DNA from: Bacteroidales bacterium
GTDB taxonomy: Bacteria; Bacteroidota; Bacteroidia; Bacteroidales; Muribaculaceae
Assembly (NCBI GenBank): GCA_014800795.1
Contig: JAAVFL010000004.1
Span: forward strand, 62,001-126,000
Direction: 5' to 3'
DNA: 64,000 nucleotides
Shown: positions 1 through 8,335 of the stretch, piece by piece
How the letters are laid out: every line of letters begins with the position of its first letter
Numbering within the stretch: position 1 is the stretch's first letter
Notes under the pieces: model-generated
What the model was told of the DNA's origin: nothing
What the model saw: only the letters and a program-made list of their open reading frames with translations
Database searches by the model: none
Translations under genes and position numbers: made by a program

Positions 1-3000
1 ATTGAATTCGATTGGGATGCGATGTTGGATGAATATATCTATGAAAGCGACGAGCGTAACCGGAACGCTGTAGCTACACTTATGAAGGCGTGTGGTTATA
101 GTATTGATATGATGTATGGTGTCGCAGCGAGTGGTGCATTCACCTCAGATATAGTAAAGGCTGCAAATGAATATTTTGATTATTCCGCTCAGGCGTATTA
201 TTCTGAGCGCAATGATTTTACTCAAGAGCAATGGGAAACGATTATATACTCTCAATTATCCGGCGGTTTACCGGTGATATATTCGGGAAGCAATGAAAAT
301 ATGGCTCATTGCTTTGTGTGTGACGGATATGACGGGGAGGGGTATTTTCATTTTAACTGGGGCTGGAACGGATGGGACGACGGCTATTTCCTGTTATCAG
401 GTTCGCCTGAAGCTGTGAATGGCTATAGTTCCGGACAGGGGTGTATAGTAAACTTTTATCCGTCTAATAAAGAAAATACGGATCTATCTGACGGAACATT
501 CGTATATCAAGAAATTGACCCTGGAAAAGTGATCTTGACCGGATTAGCAGACCCGAGCCGCAAACTCGGCGGCGAAGTCGTATTACCGGACGAGACTGTG
601 ATCGATGGTGTTACATATCAGGTGGTAATGTGCGGTCAATTATATAATATTTTAGATGTTGAAAATATAACAGGTCTTGATATTAAACTTCCCATAACAT
701 CAATTCGTGCAAGAGCTTTTGAAAACGCCCAAAACTTAAAATCGTTATCTCTTCCATCAACATTATTATCAATTGAAAATAGCGCCTTTCTGGGCTGTAG
801 TGGTTTGACAGGATCCTTGAGAATTCCTGATTCAGTCACGTTTATTGGTGACTATGCTTTTGGGGGGTGCGCAGGTCTTACCGGTTCACTGATATTAGGA
901 AATTCAGTAACATCAATTGGGGATATGGCTTTCTGTAATTGTGGCTTTACCGGATCGCTGATATTCCCGGATTCGGTTTCGTTCATAGGTGATCGTGCAT
1001 TTGATGGTTGTAGTGGTTTCACCGGTTCTTTAGTAATTCCAGATTCTATTACTTCAATCAAATTCAGGACATTTTGGGAATGCAGTGGTTTTAACGGAAC
1101 CCTGACGCTACCCGAGTCACTTACTGTGATTGAGAACAGTGCATTTGAAGGTTGTAATGGTTTGATGGGATCCCTAAAAATCCCGGACTCTGTCGTTTCA
1201 ATAGGGCAGTGTGCCTTTAATCGTTGTAGTGGTTTTAACGGAACCTTGACGCTACCCGAGTCGCTTACTTTGATTGAGAACAATGCATTTGGTGGTTGTA
1301 GTGGTTTGACGGGATCCCTGAGAATTCCTGACTCAGTTACGCTTATTGATGTCCATGCTTTTGGGGGCTGCACAGGTCTTACCGGTTCACTGATATTAGG
1401 AAATTCAGTAACATCAATTGGAGAAAATGCTTTCTATAATAGTGGCTTTTCGGGATCGCTAAAAATCCCAGATTCAGTCGTTTCAATAGGAATTCAAGCA
1501 TTTTATGGTTGCAGCGGTTTTAACGGTTCTTTGGAAATCCCCAATTCGGTTACTTATATCGGAGAAAGTGCATTTAGCGGTTGTAGTGGTTTGACTGGAT
1601 CGCTAAAAATCCCGGATTCTGTCGTTTCAATAGGAAGGTACGCATTTAATGGTTGCTGTGGTTTTACGGGAACCTTGACGCTCCCCGAATCGATTACTGC
1701 GATAGAGGAATGTGCCTTTGTCAACTGTAGTGGTTTGACGGGTTCCCTGAAAATCCCTAATTCGGTTACTTATATCGGAAAAAGTGCATTTGCCGGTTGC
1801 AGCGGTTTTAACGGTTCTTTGGAAATCTCCAACTCTGTAACTGAGATTGGAAATAGCGCATTCGATAGTTGTAGTGGTTTCACAGAATCTTTGGAGATTC
1901 CTAACTCTATAGTTTCAATAGGGAGTTATGTATTTGCCTATTGTAGCGGTTTGACGGGTTCCCTGAAAATCCCGGATTCTGTAGTTTCAATAGGAACGGC
2001 TGCATTTGCCGGTTGTAGTGGTTTTAATGGATCTTTAGAAATTCCCAATTCCGTCACATCAATCGGAGATGCGGCTTTCAGTTGGTGTCATGGTTTTACG
2101 GGAACTTTGACGCTCCCCGAGTCGATTACTACGATTGAGAACAGTGCATTTGAAGGTTGTAGTGGTTTGACGGGTTCCCTGAAAATCCCGGATTCTGTCG
2201 TTTCAATAGGAACGGCTGCATTTGCCGGTTGTAATGGTATTATAGGGCCAATCATTATACCGCCATCCGTAACTGAAATAGGCGATTACGCATTCTATAT
2301 GCATGAGAATTACAACATTAATATTCAATCATCTATTAATATTCAATCATCTATTCCACCTACGATCGGTGGAAATGCGTTTAACCCAATTATGTGTTGT
2401 ATAGGTGTACCGACCGGATCCGGTGAGGTGTATAGGGCGGATGAAAATTGGGCAGTATATGACAATATATATGAATTTGGTGATGCAAATATTGACAGAA
2501 GGATTACGGTGGCAGATGTAGTGGCTGTAGTCAATAATGTAACCGGTGCAGAAAACAGTAGCTTCAATGAATTTATAGGCGATATTAATTTTGATGAGGT
2601 TATTGATTCATCGGATGCAATAGATATCGCGGATGCGGTGTTGAGTTATGATTATCCGAATGTCTCTGATGCGTCAACACGCTCCATGTCCGTAACGGAT
2701 GGTGTACTTATTGTAGATGATTTCCGTCTTGATTCAGAAGGGAAGGCTGTAGTAGGCGTGAGATTGGATGGTATTCCGTCCGCAGTGGCTTTTCAGGGTG
2801 ATTTCATAGCAGGTGATGGCATAGAGATTGATGATATAGTCACTGAAGCTGCTATTGCGGAAATCCATATAGTTAAAATCCAGTCGCTTGGTGACGGTCG
2901 GAAAAGAGTAGTGGTTTTCTCACTCGAAAACAATGTTATTGATACTCATGAAAGCCCGATGTTCACGATACATCTGCATGGAAATTCGCCGGATGCAGAG

Positions 3001-3306
3001 GGCACGTTACATGGTGAGAATATATCAATCGCATCACCGGATGCCACAGATATAGAGCTGTCGTGTGCAGGTGGAAATAATCTTTCCGGAATTACAAGTT
3101 TGAAGCAGCAAGAGGAGATATCGGTAATCGCCATAAAAGATGTGATAACCATTATGAATGCAGTTGGGATACCGATAGAGATATATAATATTGACGGCCG
3201 CATGATTGATTCATTTGTAGGAGCGTATGCAACCGAATCACGGCAGTTTCCTGCTGGCATATATGTAATAAAGGCGGGATCTTATGTCACAAAGGTGATT
3301 CTCTGA
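1..3306 (+). CDS. Secreted C10-type peptidase / BspA-like leucine-rich repeat protein (5' truncated)
   Basis: The frame is open from base 1, so the N-terminus lies outside the window; the ATG at 22 is internal. Codons 1-150 match the C-terminal half of a streptopain-like (C10) cysteine peptidase: the predicted catalytic His sits in MAHCFVCDGYD (His codon at 307-309) and is followed by the family's Trp-rich NWGWNGWDDGYF stretch. The catalytic Cys would be upstream. Next come 22 BspA-type leucine-rich repeats (742-2319), a dockerin-like pair of calcium-loop segments (about 2480-2660, GDANIDRRITVADVV and GDINFDEVIDSSDA), a beta-rich module, and a C-terminal tail ending AGIYVIKAGSYVTKVIL that resembles a type IX secretion sorting domain. 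Likely a cell-surface or secreted protease/adhesin; its target is unknown. Confidence 0.85.
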   Translation: MEFDWDAMLDEYIYESDERNRNAVATLMKACGYSIDMMYGVAASGAFTSDIVKAANEYFDYSAQAYYSERNDFTQEQWETIIYSQLSGGLPVIYSGSNENMAHCFVCDGYDGEGYFHFNWGWNGWDDGYFLLSGSPEAVNGYSSGQGCIVNFYPSNKENTDLSDGTFVYQEIDPGKVILTGLADPSRKLGGEVVLPDETVIDGVTYQVVMCGQLYNILDVENITGLDIKLPITSIRARAFENAQNLKSLSLPSTLLSIENSAFLGCSGLTGSLRIPDSVTFIGDYAFGGCAGLTGSLILGNSVTSIGDMAFCNCGFTGSLIFPDSVSFIGDRAFDGCSGFTGSLVIPDSITSIKFRTFWECSGFNGTLTLPESLTVIENSAFEGCNGLMGSLKIPDSVVSIGQCAFNRCSGFNGTLTLPESLTLIENNAFGGCSGLTGSLRIPDSVTLIDVHAFGGCTGLTGSLILGNSVTSIGENAFYNSGFSGSLKIPDSVVSIGIQAFYGCSGFNGSLEIPNSVTYIGESAFSGCSGLTGSLKIPDSVVSIGRYAFNGCCGFTGTLTLPESITAIEECAFVNCSGLTGSLKIPNSVTYIGKSAFAGCSGFNGSLEISNSVTEIGNSAFDSCSGFTESLEIPNSIVSIGSYVFAYCSGLTGSLKIPDSVVSIGTAAFAGCSGFNGSLEIPNSVTSIGDAAFSWCHGFTGTLTLPESITTIENSAFEGCSGLTGSLKIPDSVVSIGTAAFAGCNGIIGPIIIPPSVTEIGDYAFYMHENYNINIQSSINIQSSIPPTIGGNAFNPIMCCIGVPTGSGEVYRADENWAVYDNIYEFGDANIDRRITVADVVAVVNNVTGAENSSFNEFIGDINFDEVIDSSDAIDIADAVLSYDYPNVSDASTRSMSVTDGVLIVDDFRLDSEGKAVVGVRLDGIPSAVAFQGDFIAGDGIEIDDIVTEAAIAEIHIVKIQSLGDGRKRVVVFSLENNVIDTHESPMFTIHLHGNSPDAEGTLHGENISIASPDATDIELSCAGGNNLSGITSLKQQEEISVIAIKDVITIMNAVGIPIEIYNIDGRMIDSFVGAYATESRQFPAGIYVIKAGSYVTKVIL
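742..2319 (+). repeat. 22 tandem BspA-type leucine-rich repeats within the C10 peptidase gene
   Basis: Reading the protein gives 22 consecutive units of 24 residues (two are 23), i.e. a 72-bp DNA period. Typical unit parts are SLKIPDSVVSIG, then AF, then GCSGLTG or GCSGFNG. Units alternate between SL.IP.SV and TLTLPES versions. A 49-nt stretch starting at 872 recurs exactly at 1373, so units 1-3 look like a copy of units 8-10 shifted by seven repeats. This points to expansion by internal recombination. Confidence 0.9.
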
Positions 3307-3380
3307 TCAGAGTGAGGGCGTGTCAATCGTTTTGACACAACCACTATAAAATGTTTTTGAAAAAAACTTTTGGTATGTTG

Positions 3381-3450
3381 AAAATATCCATTAAGTTTGC
3401 AGAAAGTTTTTACCACGATAAAAACTTTCTGCAAGCTTAATGGGTGTTTT
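3381..3450. repeat. Long inverted repeat covering the first ATG of the ATPase gene
   Basis: Arms 3389-3412 and 3419-3442 are complementary over 24 bp with a single G-U type mismatch and a 6-nt loop (CCACGA). With wobbles the pairing extends outward to about 3381 and 3450. The ATG at 3440 is inside the right arm; the in-frame ATG at 3455 is just outside. It may be a translational or transcriptional control hairpin, a protein operator, or an AT-rich terminator for the upstream gene. Confidence 0.85.
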
Positions 3451-3454
3451 TATT

Positions 3455-4666
3455 ATGGATGAATCATTGGAGATTATTAAAAGGCCGATTTACTTAAATC
3501 GTCTGTTGCCCTATGTCGGGAAAAATCTGATAAAAGTGCTTACCGGACAGCGACGTGTAGGCAAGAGTTATATTCTCAAAAGTGTAGCACAATACATAAA
3601 GGAATTTGATTCCGATGCAAATATTATAACCGTCGATTTAGAGGATTTTGCATTTTCGCATATTACAGATGCTCAATCGTTGCATAAGGAGATATCAACG
3701 CGTCTTAAAGAGGGCTCGAAAAATTATATATTCATAGATGAGGTTCAGGAAGTGGAGAATTTCGATAAGGTGATCCGATCGCTCAACCTCAATCCGGCGA
3801 ATGATATATATATTACCGGCAGCAACTCAAAAATGCTTTCATCTGAAATGGCATCGAAACTTGCCGGAAGGCGAATAGAGATGCAAGTGCATCCGCTCTC
3901 TTATACAGAATTTCTCGATTTTCATAAGAAGGAGGATTCTGACATTGCAATGACGGAGTACCTTAGATTCGGGGGGCTTCCATATCTTGTCAATCTGCCA
4001 CAGCAGAATACATGGAGCGAATACATCTCCGGGGTAACCGATGCAGTCGTATATCGTGATATAGTAAGTCGCCATTCATTACGTAACAACGACTTTCTTC
4101 AGAGGTTGCTGCTTTTTATGGCCGATAATGTCGGACAGCTATTTACGGCCAAGAAGATTGCGGATTATTTGAAATCGCAGCGTATTTCATCAAGTGTTGT
4201 AAGTGTGCTGACATATGCAGGATATGTAGAGGAAGCTTTTATCGTCAATAGGTCGAGACGATGGGATATCGAAGGCAAACGATTTTTCGAAATCGGAGAG
4301 AAATATTTCTTCGAAGACCTCGGAATCCGAAATTCTATTGTCGGATTCAGACCTCATGACATATCGGGGCTAATGGAAAATGCGGTATATAATCATCTTA
4401 GAATATGCGGTTACGATGTGAAGATCGGTGTGCTTAGCGGAGGCAGAGAGATAGACTTCGTTGCAGAGAAAGATGGCGAGCGGCTATACGTGCAAGTAGC
4501 CATGACTGTAGCGAACGATACCACTGCGGAAAGAGAATTCGGTAATCTTACCTCCATCCCTGATAATTATGAAAAGATCGTTGTAACTTACCGCGACAGT
4601 TTTCCTAACTCATTCAAAGGAATAAAGACAATGACTTTGAGGGAATTTCTGATAAGTAAGTCGTGA
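3455..4666 (+). CDS. AAA-family ATP-binding protein with DUF4143 C-terminal domain
   Basis: The protein starts MDESLEIIKRPIYLNRLLP and carries a Walker A motif GQRRVGKSYI, a Walker B IFIDEVQE and the sensor-like ITGSNSKML, followed by a DUF4143 domain with the usual DFVAEKDGERLYVQVA nuclease-like fold segment near the C-terminus. Such ATPases are very common in gut Bacteroidales, often in many copies; their biological role is not known. The start at 3455 is preferred because homologues I recall begin close to this point and because an earlier in-frame ATG (3440) is buried in a long hairpin. It stands alone between a secreted protein and a convergent gene. Function beyond ATP binding should not be assumed. 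Confidence 0.85.
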   Translation: MDESLEIIKRPIYLNRLLPYVGKNLIKVLTGQRRVGKSYILKSVAQYIKEFDSDANIITVDLEDFAFSHITDAQSLHKEISTRLKEGSKNYIFIDEVQEVENFDKVIRSLNLNPANDIYITGSNSKMLSSEMASKLAGRRIEMQVHPLSYTEFLDFHKKEDSDIAMTEYLRFGGLPYLVNLPQQNTWSEYISGVTDAVVYRDIVSRHSLRNNDFLQRLLLFMADNVGQLFTAKKIADYLKSQRISSSVVSVLTYAGYVEEAFIVNRSRRWDIEGKRFFEIGEKYFFEDLGIRNSIVGFRPHDISGLMENAVYNHLRICGYDVKIGVLSGGREIDFVAEKDGERLYVQVAMTVANDTTAEREFGNLTSIPDNYEKIVVTYRDSFPNSFKGIKTMTLREFLISKS

Positions 4667-4974
4667 AAATTATTTTATCTTATCCGTGAGCATACATTCA
4701 GTCGGATTTTGCCTGAAGATGGAGGAATGTAGCGAGTTATACAACAGAAGATGAGAGTAAAATTATACGTAATAATTAGCGTGACTTACTTATTGAATTA
4801 TATGGCTGCATCCATATAATTCCGGCTACAATTCCGGTACTGATATTCTCTCGGTCCAAAATTCCAATAATGGGATGTGTCGTAACGGCTCATCGGGATA
4901 CAAAAGCGGCTGTGTCATGATAAAATGACACAGCCGCTTTTGTTATTGTAAGTGATTAAGGCGATGGGTCGGGA
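4667..4974. other. Intergenic region with hairpins, no gene seen
   Basis: About 300 bp between two convergent genes. No convincing reading frame. It holds a 10-bp perfect inverted repeat (AATTATATGG at 4796-4805 with its complement at 4812-4821) and the 18-bp terminator hairpin at 4901-4942. Confidence 0.6.
4901..4942. terminator. Bidirectional rho-independent terminator
   Basis: A perfect 18-bp inverted repeat (arms 4901-4918 and 4925-4942, loop GATAAA). The arms end in A4 and T4 runs, so it can act on both strands. It sits just past the stop of the minus-strand GlmU-like gene. Confidence 0.85.
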
Positions 4975-6180
4975 TTACTTGTAGTTGTCGGCGATGTTGC
5001 GGATGGCGGCGAAGATTTCGCGGTCGGTGTCGGTGAGGGCTTTGCCGCGGCGTGCCATCATGCGGGTGGCGGTGTCGAAGAATTTCTCCATCGGCAGATC
5101 GTTGAAGCCTGAGGCTCCCCCTTCGCTGAAGGAGGCGATGAAGTTGCGCGGGAAACCTGAGCCGTGGATGTTCACTCCTACACCTACTACGGTAGCGGTG
5201 TTGAACATGGTGTTGATGCCCGCTTTGGAGTGGTCGCCCATCATCAGGCCGCAGAACTGGAGACCTGTGCGGAGGAAGCGGTGGGAGGGGTAGTTCCAGA
5301 GTTTGATTTCGGTGTAGTCGTTCTTGAGGTTAGAGGCCACGCATCCGGCGCCGAGGTTGCACCATTCGCCGATTACGGCGTTGCCCAGGAAGCCGTCGTG
5401 GGCTTTGTTTGAGTAGCCGAACATTACGACGTTATTGAGTTCGCCGCCTACCTTACACCATGGGCCGAGCGAGGTTCCGGGATATATCTTGGTGCCCATG
5501 TTGACAGTGGAGTGATCGCAAAGGGCGATGGGACCGCGCAGGCAGCTTCCTTCCATCACTTCCACATCGCGTCCGATGTAGATAGGGCCGTGGGAGGCGT
5601 TGAGCACCACCCCTTCAACTATGGCTCCGCTCTCTATGAAGATCTGGTCGTAGTCGCCTATGACGGTGTTGCTGCGGTGAACCGACTGGCCGTCGCGGCG
5701 GTGGGTTATGATCTGGAAGTCCTCTTCGATCTGTCGGCCGTTCTGCAGGAAAATGTCGTATAGGTTGCATATTGTGTCGACCTTGTCGGTGAATTCCTTT
5801 CCTGCCGGAACGCTGTCGGCGGGGATGGCTTCGAACTGACCGGCGGTGCCACGCATGGCTATGAGCAGAGAGGCACCTCCACGGGTTGTGCCGGTGAGTG
5901 TCTCTCCCGGTTCCAGAGCCGCCACGGCTGCTGCGAGATCGGGGGTGGCAACTACGTGCGACGCTATGTAGATGTTGTCGCCGGTATCTGCCGCCGGGAA
6001 TTTACCGGACAGATAATCGGCGGTGATATATGAGTATGCGGCGGGAAGAAGACGTTCCCATTTCTGGCGTAAGGTTGTGATACCGAGCAGAAAATCGGCG
6101 ATCGGACGGGTGTAGCTAAGCGGAAGAAGATTCTCGCGCACCGACGGCACGTCGAATAGTATAACGTTGTTCTGTTTCAT
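4975..6180 (-). CDS. Bacteroidetes-type GlmU-like sugar nucleotidyltransferase/acetyltransferase
   Basis: At 401 residues it matches the Bacteroidetes GlmU-family proteins that are thought to make UDP-N-acetylglucosamine (N-acetylglucosamine-1-phosphate uridylyltransferase and glucosamine-1-phosphate acetyltransferase). The N-terminus MKQNNVILFDVPSVRENLLP and the LPLSYTRPIADFLLGITTLR stretch are typical. The C-terminal half is a left-handed beta-helix built from hexapeptide repeats (IYIGRDVEVMEGSCLRGPIA and following). This family differs from classical GlmU in its N-terminal domain, and both activities are inferred from family. The gene is divergent from the DUF4954 gene, which is also a hexapeptide-repeat protein, and shares an interleaved promoter region with it. 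Confidence 0.85.
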   Translation of the reverse strand: MKQNNVILFDVPSVRENLLPLSYTRPIADFLLGITTLRQKWERLLPAAYSYITADYLSGKFPAADTGDNIYIASHVVATPDLAAAVAALEPGETLTGTTRGGASLLIAMRGTAGQFEAIPADSVPAGKEFTDKVDTICNLYDIFLQNGRQIEEDFQIITHRRDGQSVHRSNTVIGDYDQIFIESGAIVEGVVLNASHGPIYIGRDVEVMEGSCLRGPIALCDHSTVNMGTKIYPGTSLGPWCKVGGELNNVVMFGYSNKAHDGFLGNAVIGEWCNLGAGCVASNLKNDYTEIKLWNYPSHRFLRTGLQFCGLMMGDHSKAGINTMFNTATVVGVGVNIHGSGFPRNFIASFSEGGASGFNDLPMEKFFDTATRMMARRGKALTDTDREIFAAIRNIADNYK

Positions 6181-6212
6181 AGGTCAGCAGACTTTATAAT
6201 CCCTCTTTGTGT

Positions 6213-6245
6213 TTTTTGATTTATGGAGCAAAAATAGTAAATTTG
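6213..6245 (+). promoter_or_regulatory. Promoter for the DUF4954-lpxB-mutS operon
   Basis: TTTTTG at 6213-6218, 19 nt, then TAAATTTG at 6238-6245: an exact fit to the Bacteroidetes primary sigma consensus. Transcription would begin near 6252, before the chosen start codon at 6333. Confidence 0.75.
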
Positions 6246-6260
6246 CAGTTAAATAACAAA
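6229..6260 (-). promoter_or_regulatory. Promoter for the GlmU-like gene
   Basis: On the minus strand the -7 box reads TATTTTTG (6229-6236) and a -33 TTTG lies at 6257-6260, separated by 20 nt. It interleaves with the plus-strand promoter at 6213-6245. Confidence 0.6.
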
Positions 6261-6332
6261 TGAAACAGAGGGGGAGATTCTGTATCGGTGGTCCCCCTTG
6301 CGGAAACTACACGCGTGAATTTTAATAACAAG

Positions 6333-8321
6333 ATGAAGATGACCTATAGAAAGCTGACATCAGATGAGCGTCTGGCGCTGGAGAGCAATGGCTGCCGGTG
6401 TGATAACTGGGACGCGGTAGAGGTGGCGGATCCGTTCTGCCCGGCTCACTACCGCAACGCGACCTTCGTGGGCGACATACGTCTCGGAACCACCGGAGGC
6501 ACAATAATGCGTAACGGCAACATACCGATGAGCCCCGGTGTATACGATGCGTTTCTTCATAACTGCGTGGTTGGCGACGATGTGCTTATAAACCGTATAG
6601 GCAACTTCATCTCGGGTTATACGATCGGCAACCGTGCCGTTATCGAAAATACGGCCTGCATTACGATGGAGGGCACATCTTCGTTCGGCAACGGCGTGGA
6701 GGTTTCCGTACTCAACGAGACAGGTGGCCGGGAGGTTCCCATCTACGATTGTCTGTCGGCACATGTGGCATATATAATCGCCATGTATCGCCACGACAAG
6801 AAGCTGGTAAACAATCTGCGCGCTATGATCGACAGATATGTCGACAGCCGGCGCTCGGACCGCGGTTTTATCGGCAATGATGTATCGGTGATCAATACCG
6901 GCACGATTACAAACGTATATATAGGCGAAGCCACCACTATCAACGGTGCCAAGAGCCTTCGCAACGGAACAGTCGTTTCGGAAGCGGCCGATCCCGTGTA
7001 TATCGGTCCGAATGTGATGGCGAAAGATTTCATCATGCTTGCAGGTGCCAAAGTCGACGAGGGCGCCGTATTGCTTCATACTTTCGTAGGACAGGCAACG
7101 GAGCTTACCCGCCTGTTTTCAGCTCACGATTCTCTGTTCTTCGCCAACTGCGCGTGCGAGAACGGCGAATCGGCCGCTATCTTCGCCGGTCCATATACCG
7201 TTACGATGCACAAATCGAGCCTCCTTATCGCCGGAATGTTCTCGTTTCTCAACGCCGGCTCGGGTTCGAACCAGAGCAACCACATGTATAAGCTCGGTCC
7301 TATCCACCAGGGTGTGGTAGACCGTGGTTCGAAAACGACAAGCGACAGTTATGTGCTGTGGCCGGCTCATATCGGTGCTTTCTCGCTGGTGATGGGGCGC
7401 CATGTATCTCATCCCGACACATCGCGCCTGCCTTTCAGCTATCTTATCGAGACTGCCGGCATTCCCCATCTCGTGCCGGGTGTGAACCTCAAGAGTGTCG
7501 GAACCATACGCGACGCCATGAAGTGGCCCAAGCGTGACAAACGCCGCACGCCGAACCGTCTCGACTTCATAAATTTCAACCTCCTCAGCCCCTACACGGT
7601 TCAGAAGATGATGGATGGCACGGAGCTGTTGTCGAATATAGAGGCTACCGCCGGTGAAACCTCCGAACGCTATTCATATCAGGGAATGGAGATCAAAGCG
7701 TCGGCGCTCCGAAAAGGGCGTATGTACTACGGCATGGCAATCGACAAGTTTATGGGTAACTCCGTGCTTAAGCGTCTCGAGGGCGATCCGATTGCAGATG
7801 AGGCCGATATGCACCGCCGCCTGCGCACCACTACTGCCGCGGGAGGTGGCGAATGGTTTGACCTATCGGGGCTAATCGCTCCCCGCACGGAGATCGAGGC
7901 TCTCTGCAACGATATTGCCGAAGAGCGTATCGGGTCGATTCAGGATGTAAACAACCGGATGAAAGCTCTCAGCGATCTTTACTACGAGATGGAATGGACC
8001 TGGGTGGTTGAAAACTTCTCGCGCTGGTGGGGAAAAGAGGTGAGCGAACTTACCCTCGATGATGTCCGTGCCATAGCCGAGAGATGGCGTAACAGTGTGA
8101 TCACTCTCGACAAGATGCTTTACGACGACGCCCGCAAGGAGTTCTCGTCGGTAGCCAGGATCGGTTTTGGTCTGGATGCCGGCAACGACAATGGACGCCG
8201 CCGCGATTTCGAGCAGGTGCGCGGCGAGTTCGAGCGCGATCCGTTCGTGCGTATGGTGCTTGATCATATAGAGAGCAAAACGGCGCTGTATCACGACTTA
8301 ATATCACGTTTACCTGAATAA
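6333..8321 (+). CDS. DUF4954 family hexapeptide-repeat protein
   Basis: The protein begins MKMTYRKLTSDERLALESNG; homologues of this Bacteroidetes family start at the same MxYRKLT segment, so the longer GTG-initiated frame from 6288 is not used here (ATG at 6339 is an alternative). It carries many left-handed beta-helix hexapeptides (GDIRLGTTGG, VVGDDVLINRIGNFISGY, GNRAVIENTACITMEG) as in acyl- or nucleotidyl-transferases, plus a C-terminal helical region. It is commonly annotated only as DUF4954; the substrate is unknown. Its position opposite the GlmU-like gene and ahead of lpxB fits a link to amino-sugar or envelope metabolism, but that is inference. Confidence 0.85.
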   Translation: MKMTYRKLTSDERLALESNGCRCDNWDAVEVADPFCPAHYRNATFVGDIRLGTTGGTIMRNGNIPMSPGVYDAFLHNCVVGDDVLINRIGNFISGYTIGNRAVIENTACITMEGTSSFGNGVEVSVLNETGGREVPIYDCLSAHVAYIIAMYRHDKKLVNNLRAMIDRYVDSRRSDRGFIGNDVSVINTGTITNVYIGEATTINGAKSLRNGTVVSEAADPVYIGPNVMAKDFIMLAGAKVDEGAVLLHTFVGQATELTRLFSAHDSLFFANCACENGESAAIFAGPYTVTMHKSSLLIAGMFSFLNAGSGSNQSNHMYKLGPIHQGVVDRGSKTTSDSYVLWPAHIGAFSLVMGRHVSHPDTSRLPFSYLIETAGIPHLVPGVNLKSVGTIRDAMKWPKRDKRRTPNRLDFINFNLLSPYTVQKMMDGTELLSNIEATAGETSERYSYQGMEIKASALRKGRMYYGMAIDKFMGNSVLKRLEGDPIADEADMHRRLRTTTAAGGGEWFDLSGLIAPRTEIEALCNDIAEERIGSIQDVNNRMKALSDLYYEMEWTWVVENFSRWWGKEVSELTLDDVRAIAERWRNSVITLDKMLYDDARKEFSSVARIGFGLDAGNDNGRRRDFEQVRGEFERDPFVRMVLDHIESKTALYHDLISRLPE

Positions 8322-8335
8322 CCGACATTCACCCC

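Noticed and set aside
742-2319. Regular repeats considered as a CRISPR array
   Set aside because: The 72-bp units are in-frame coding leucine-rich repeats without spacers.
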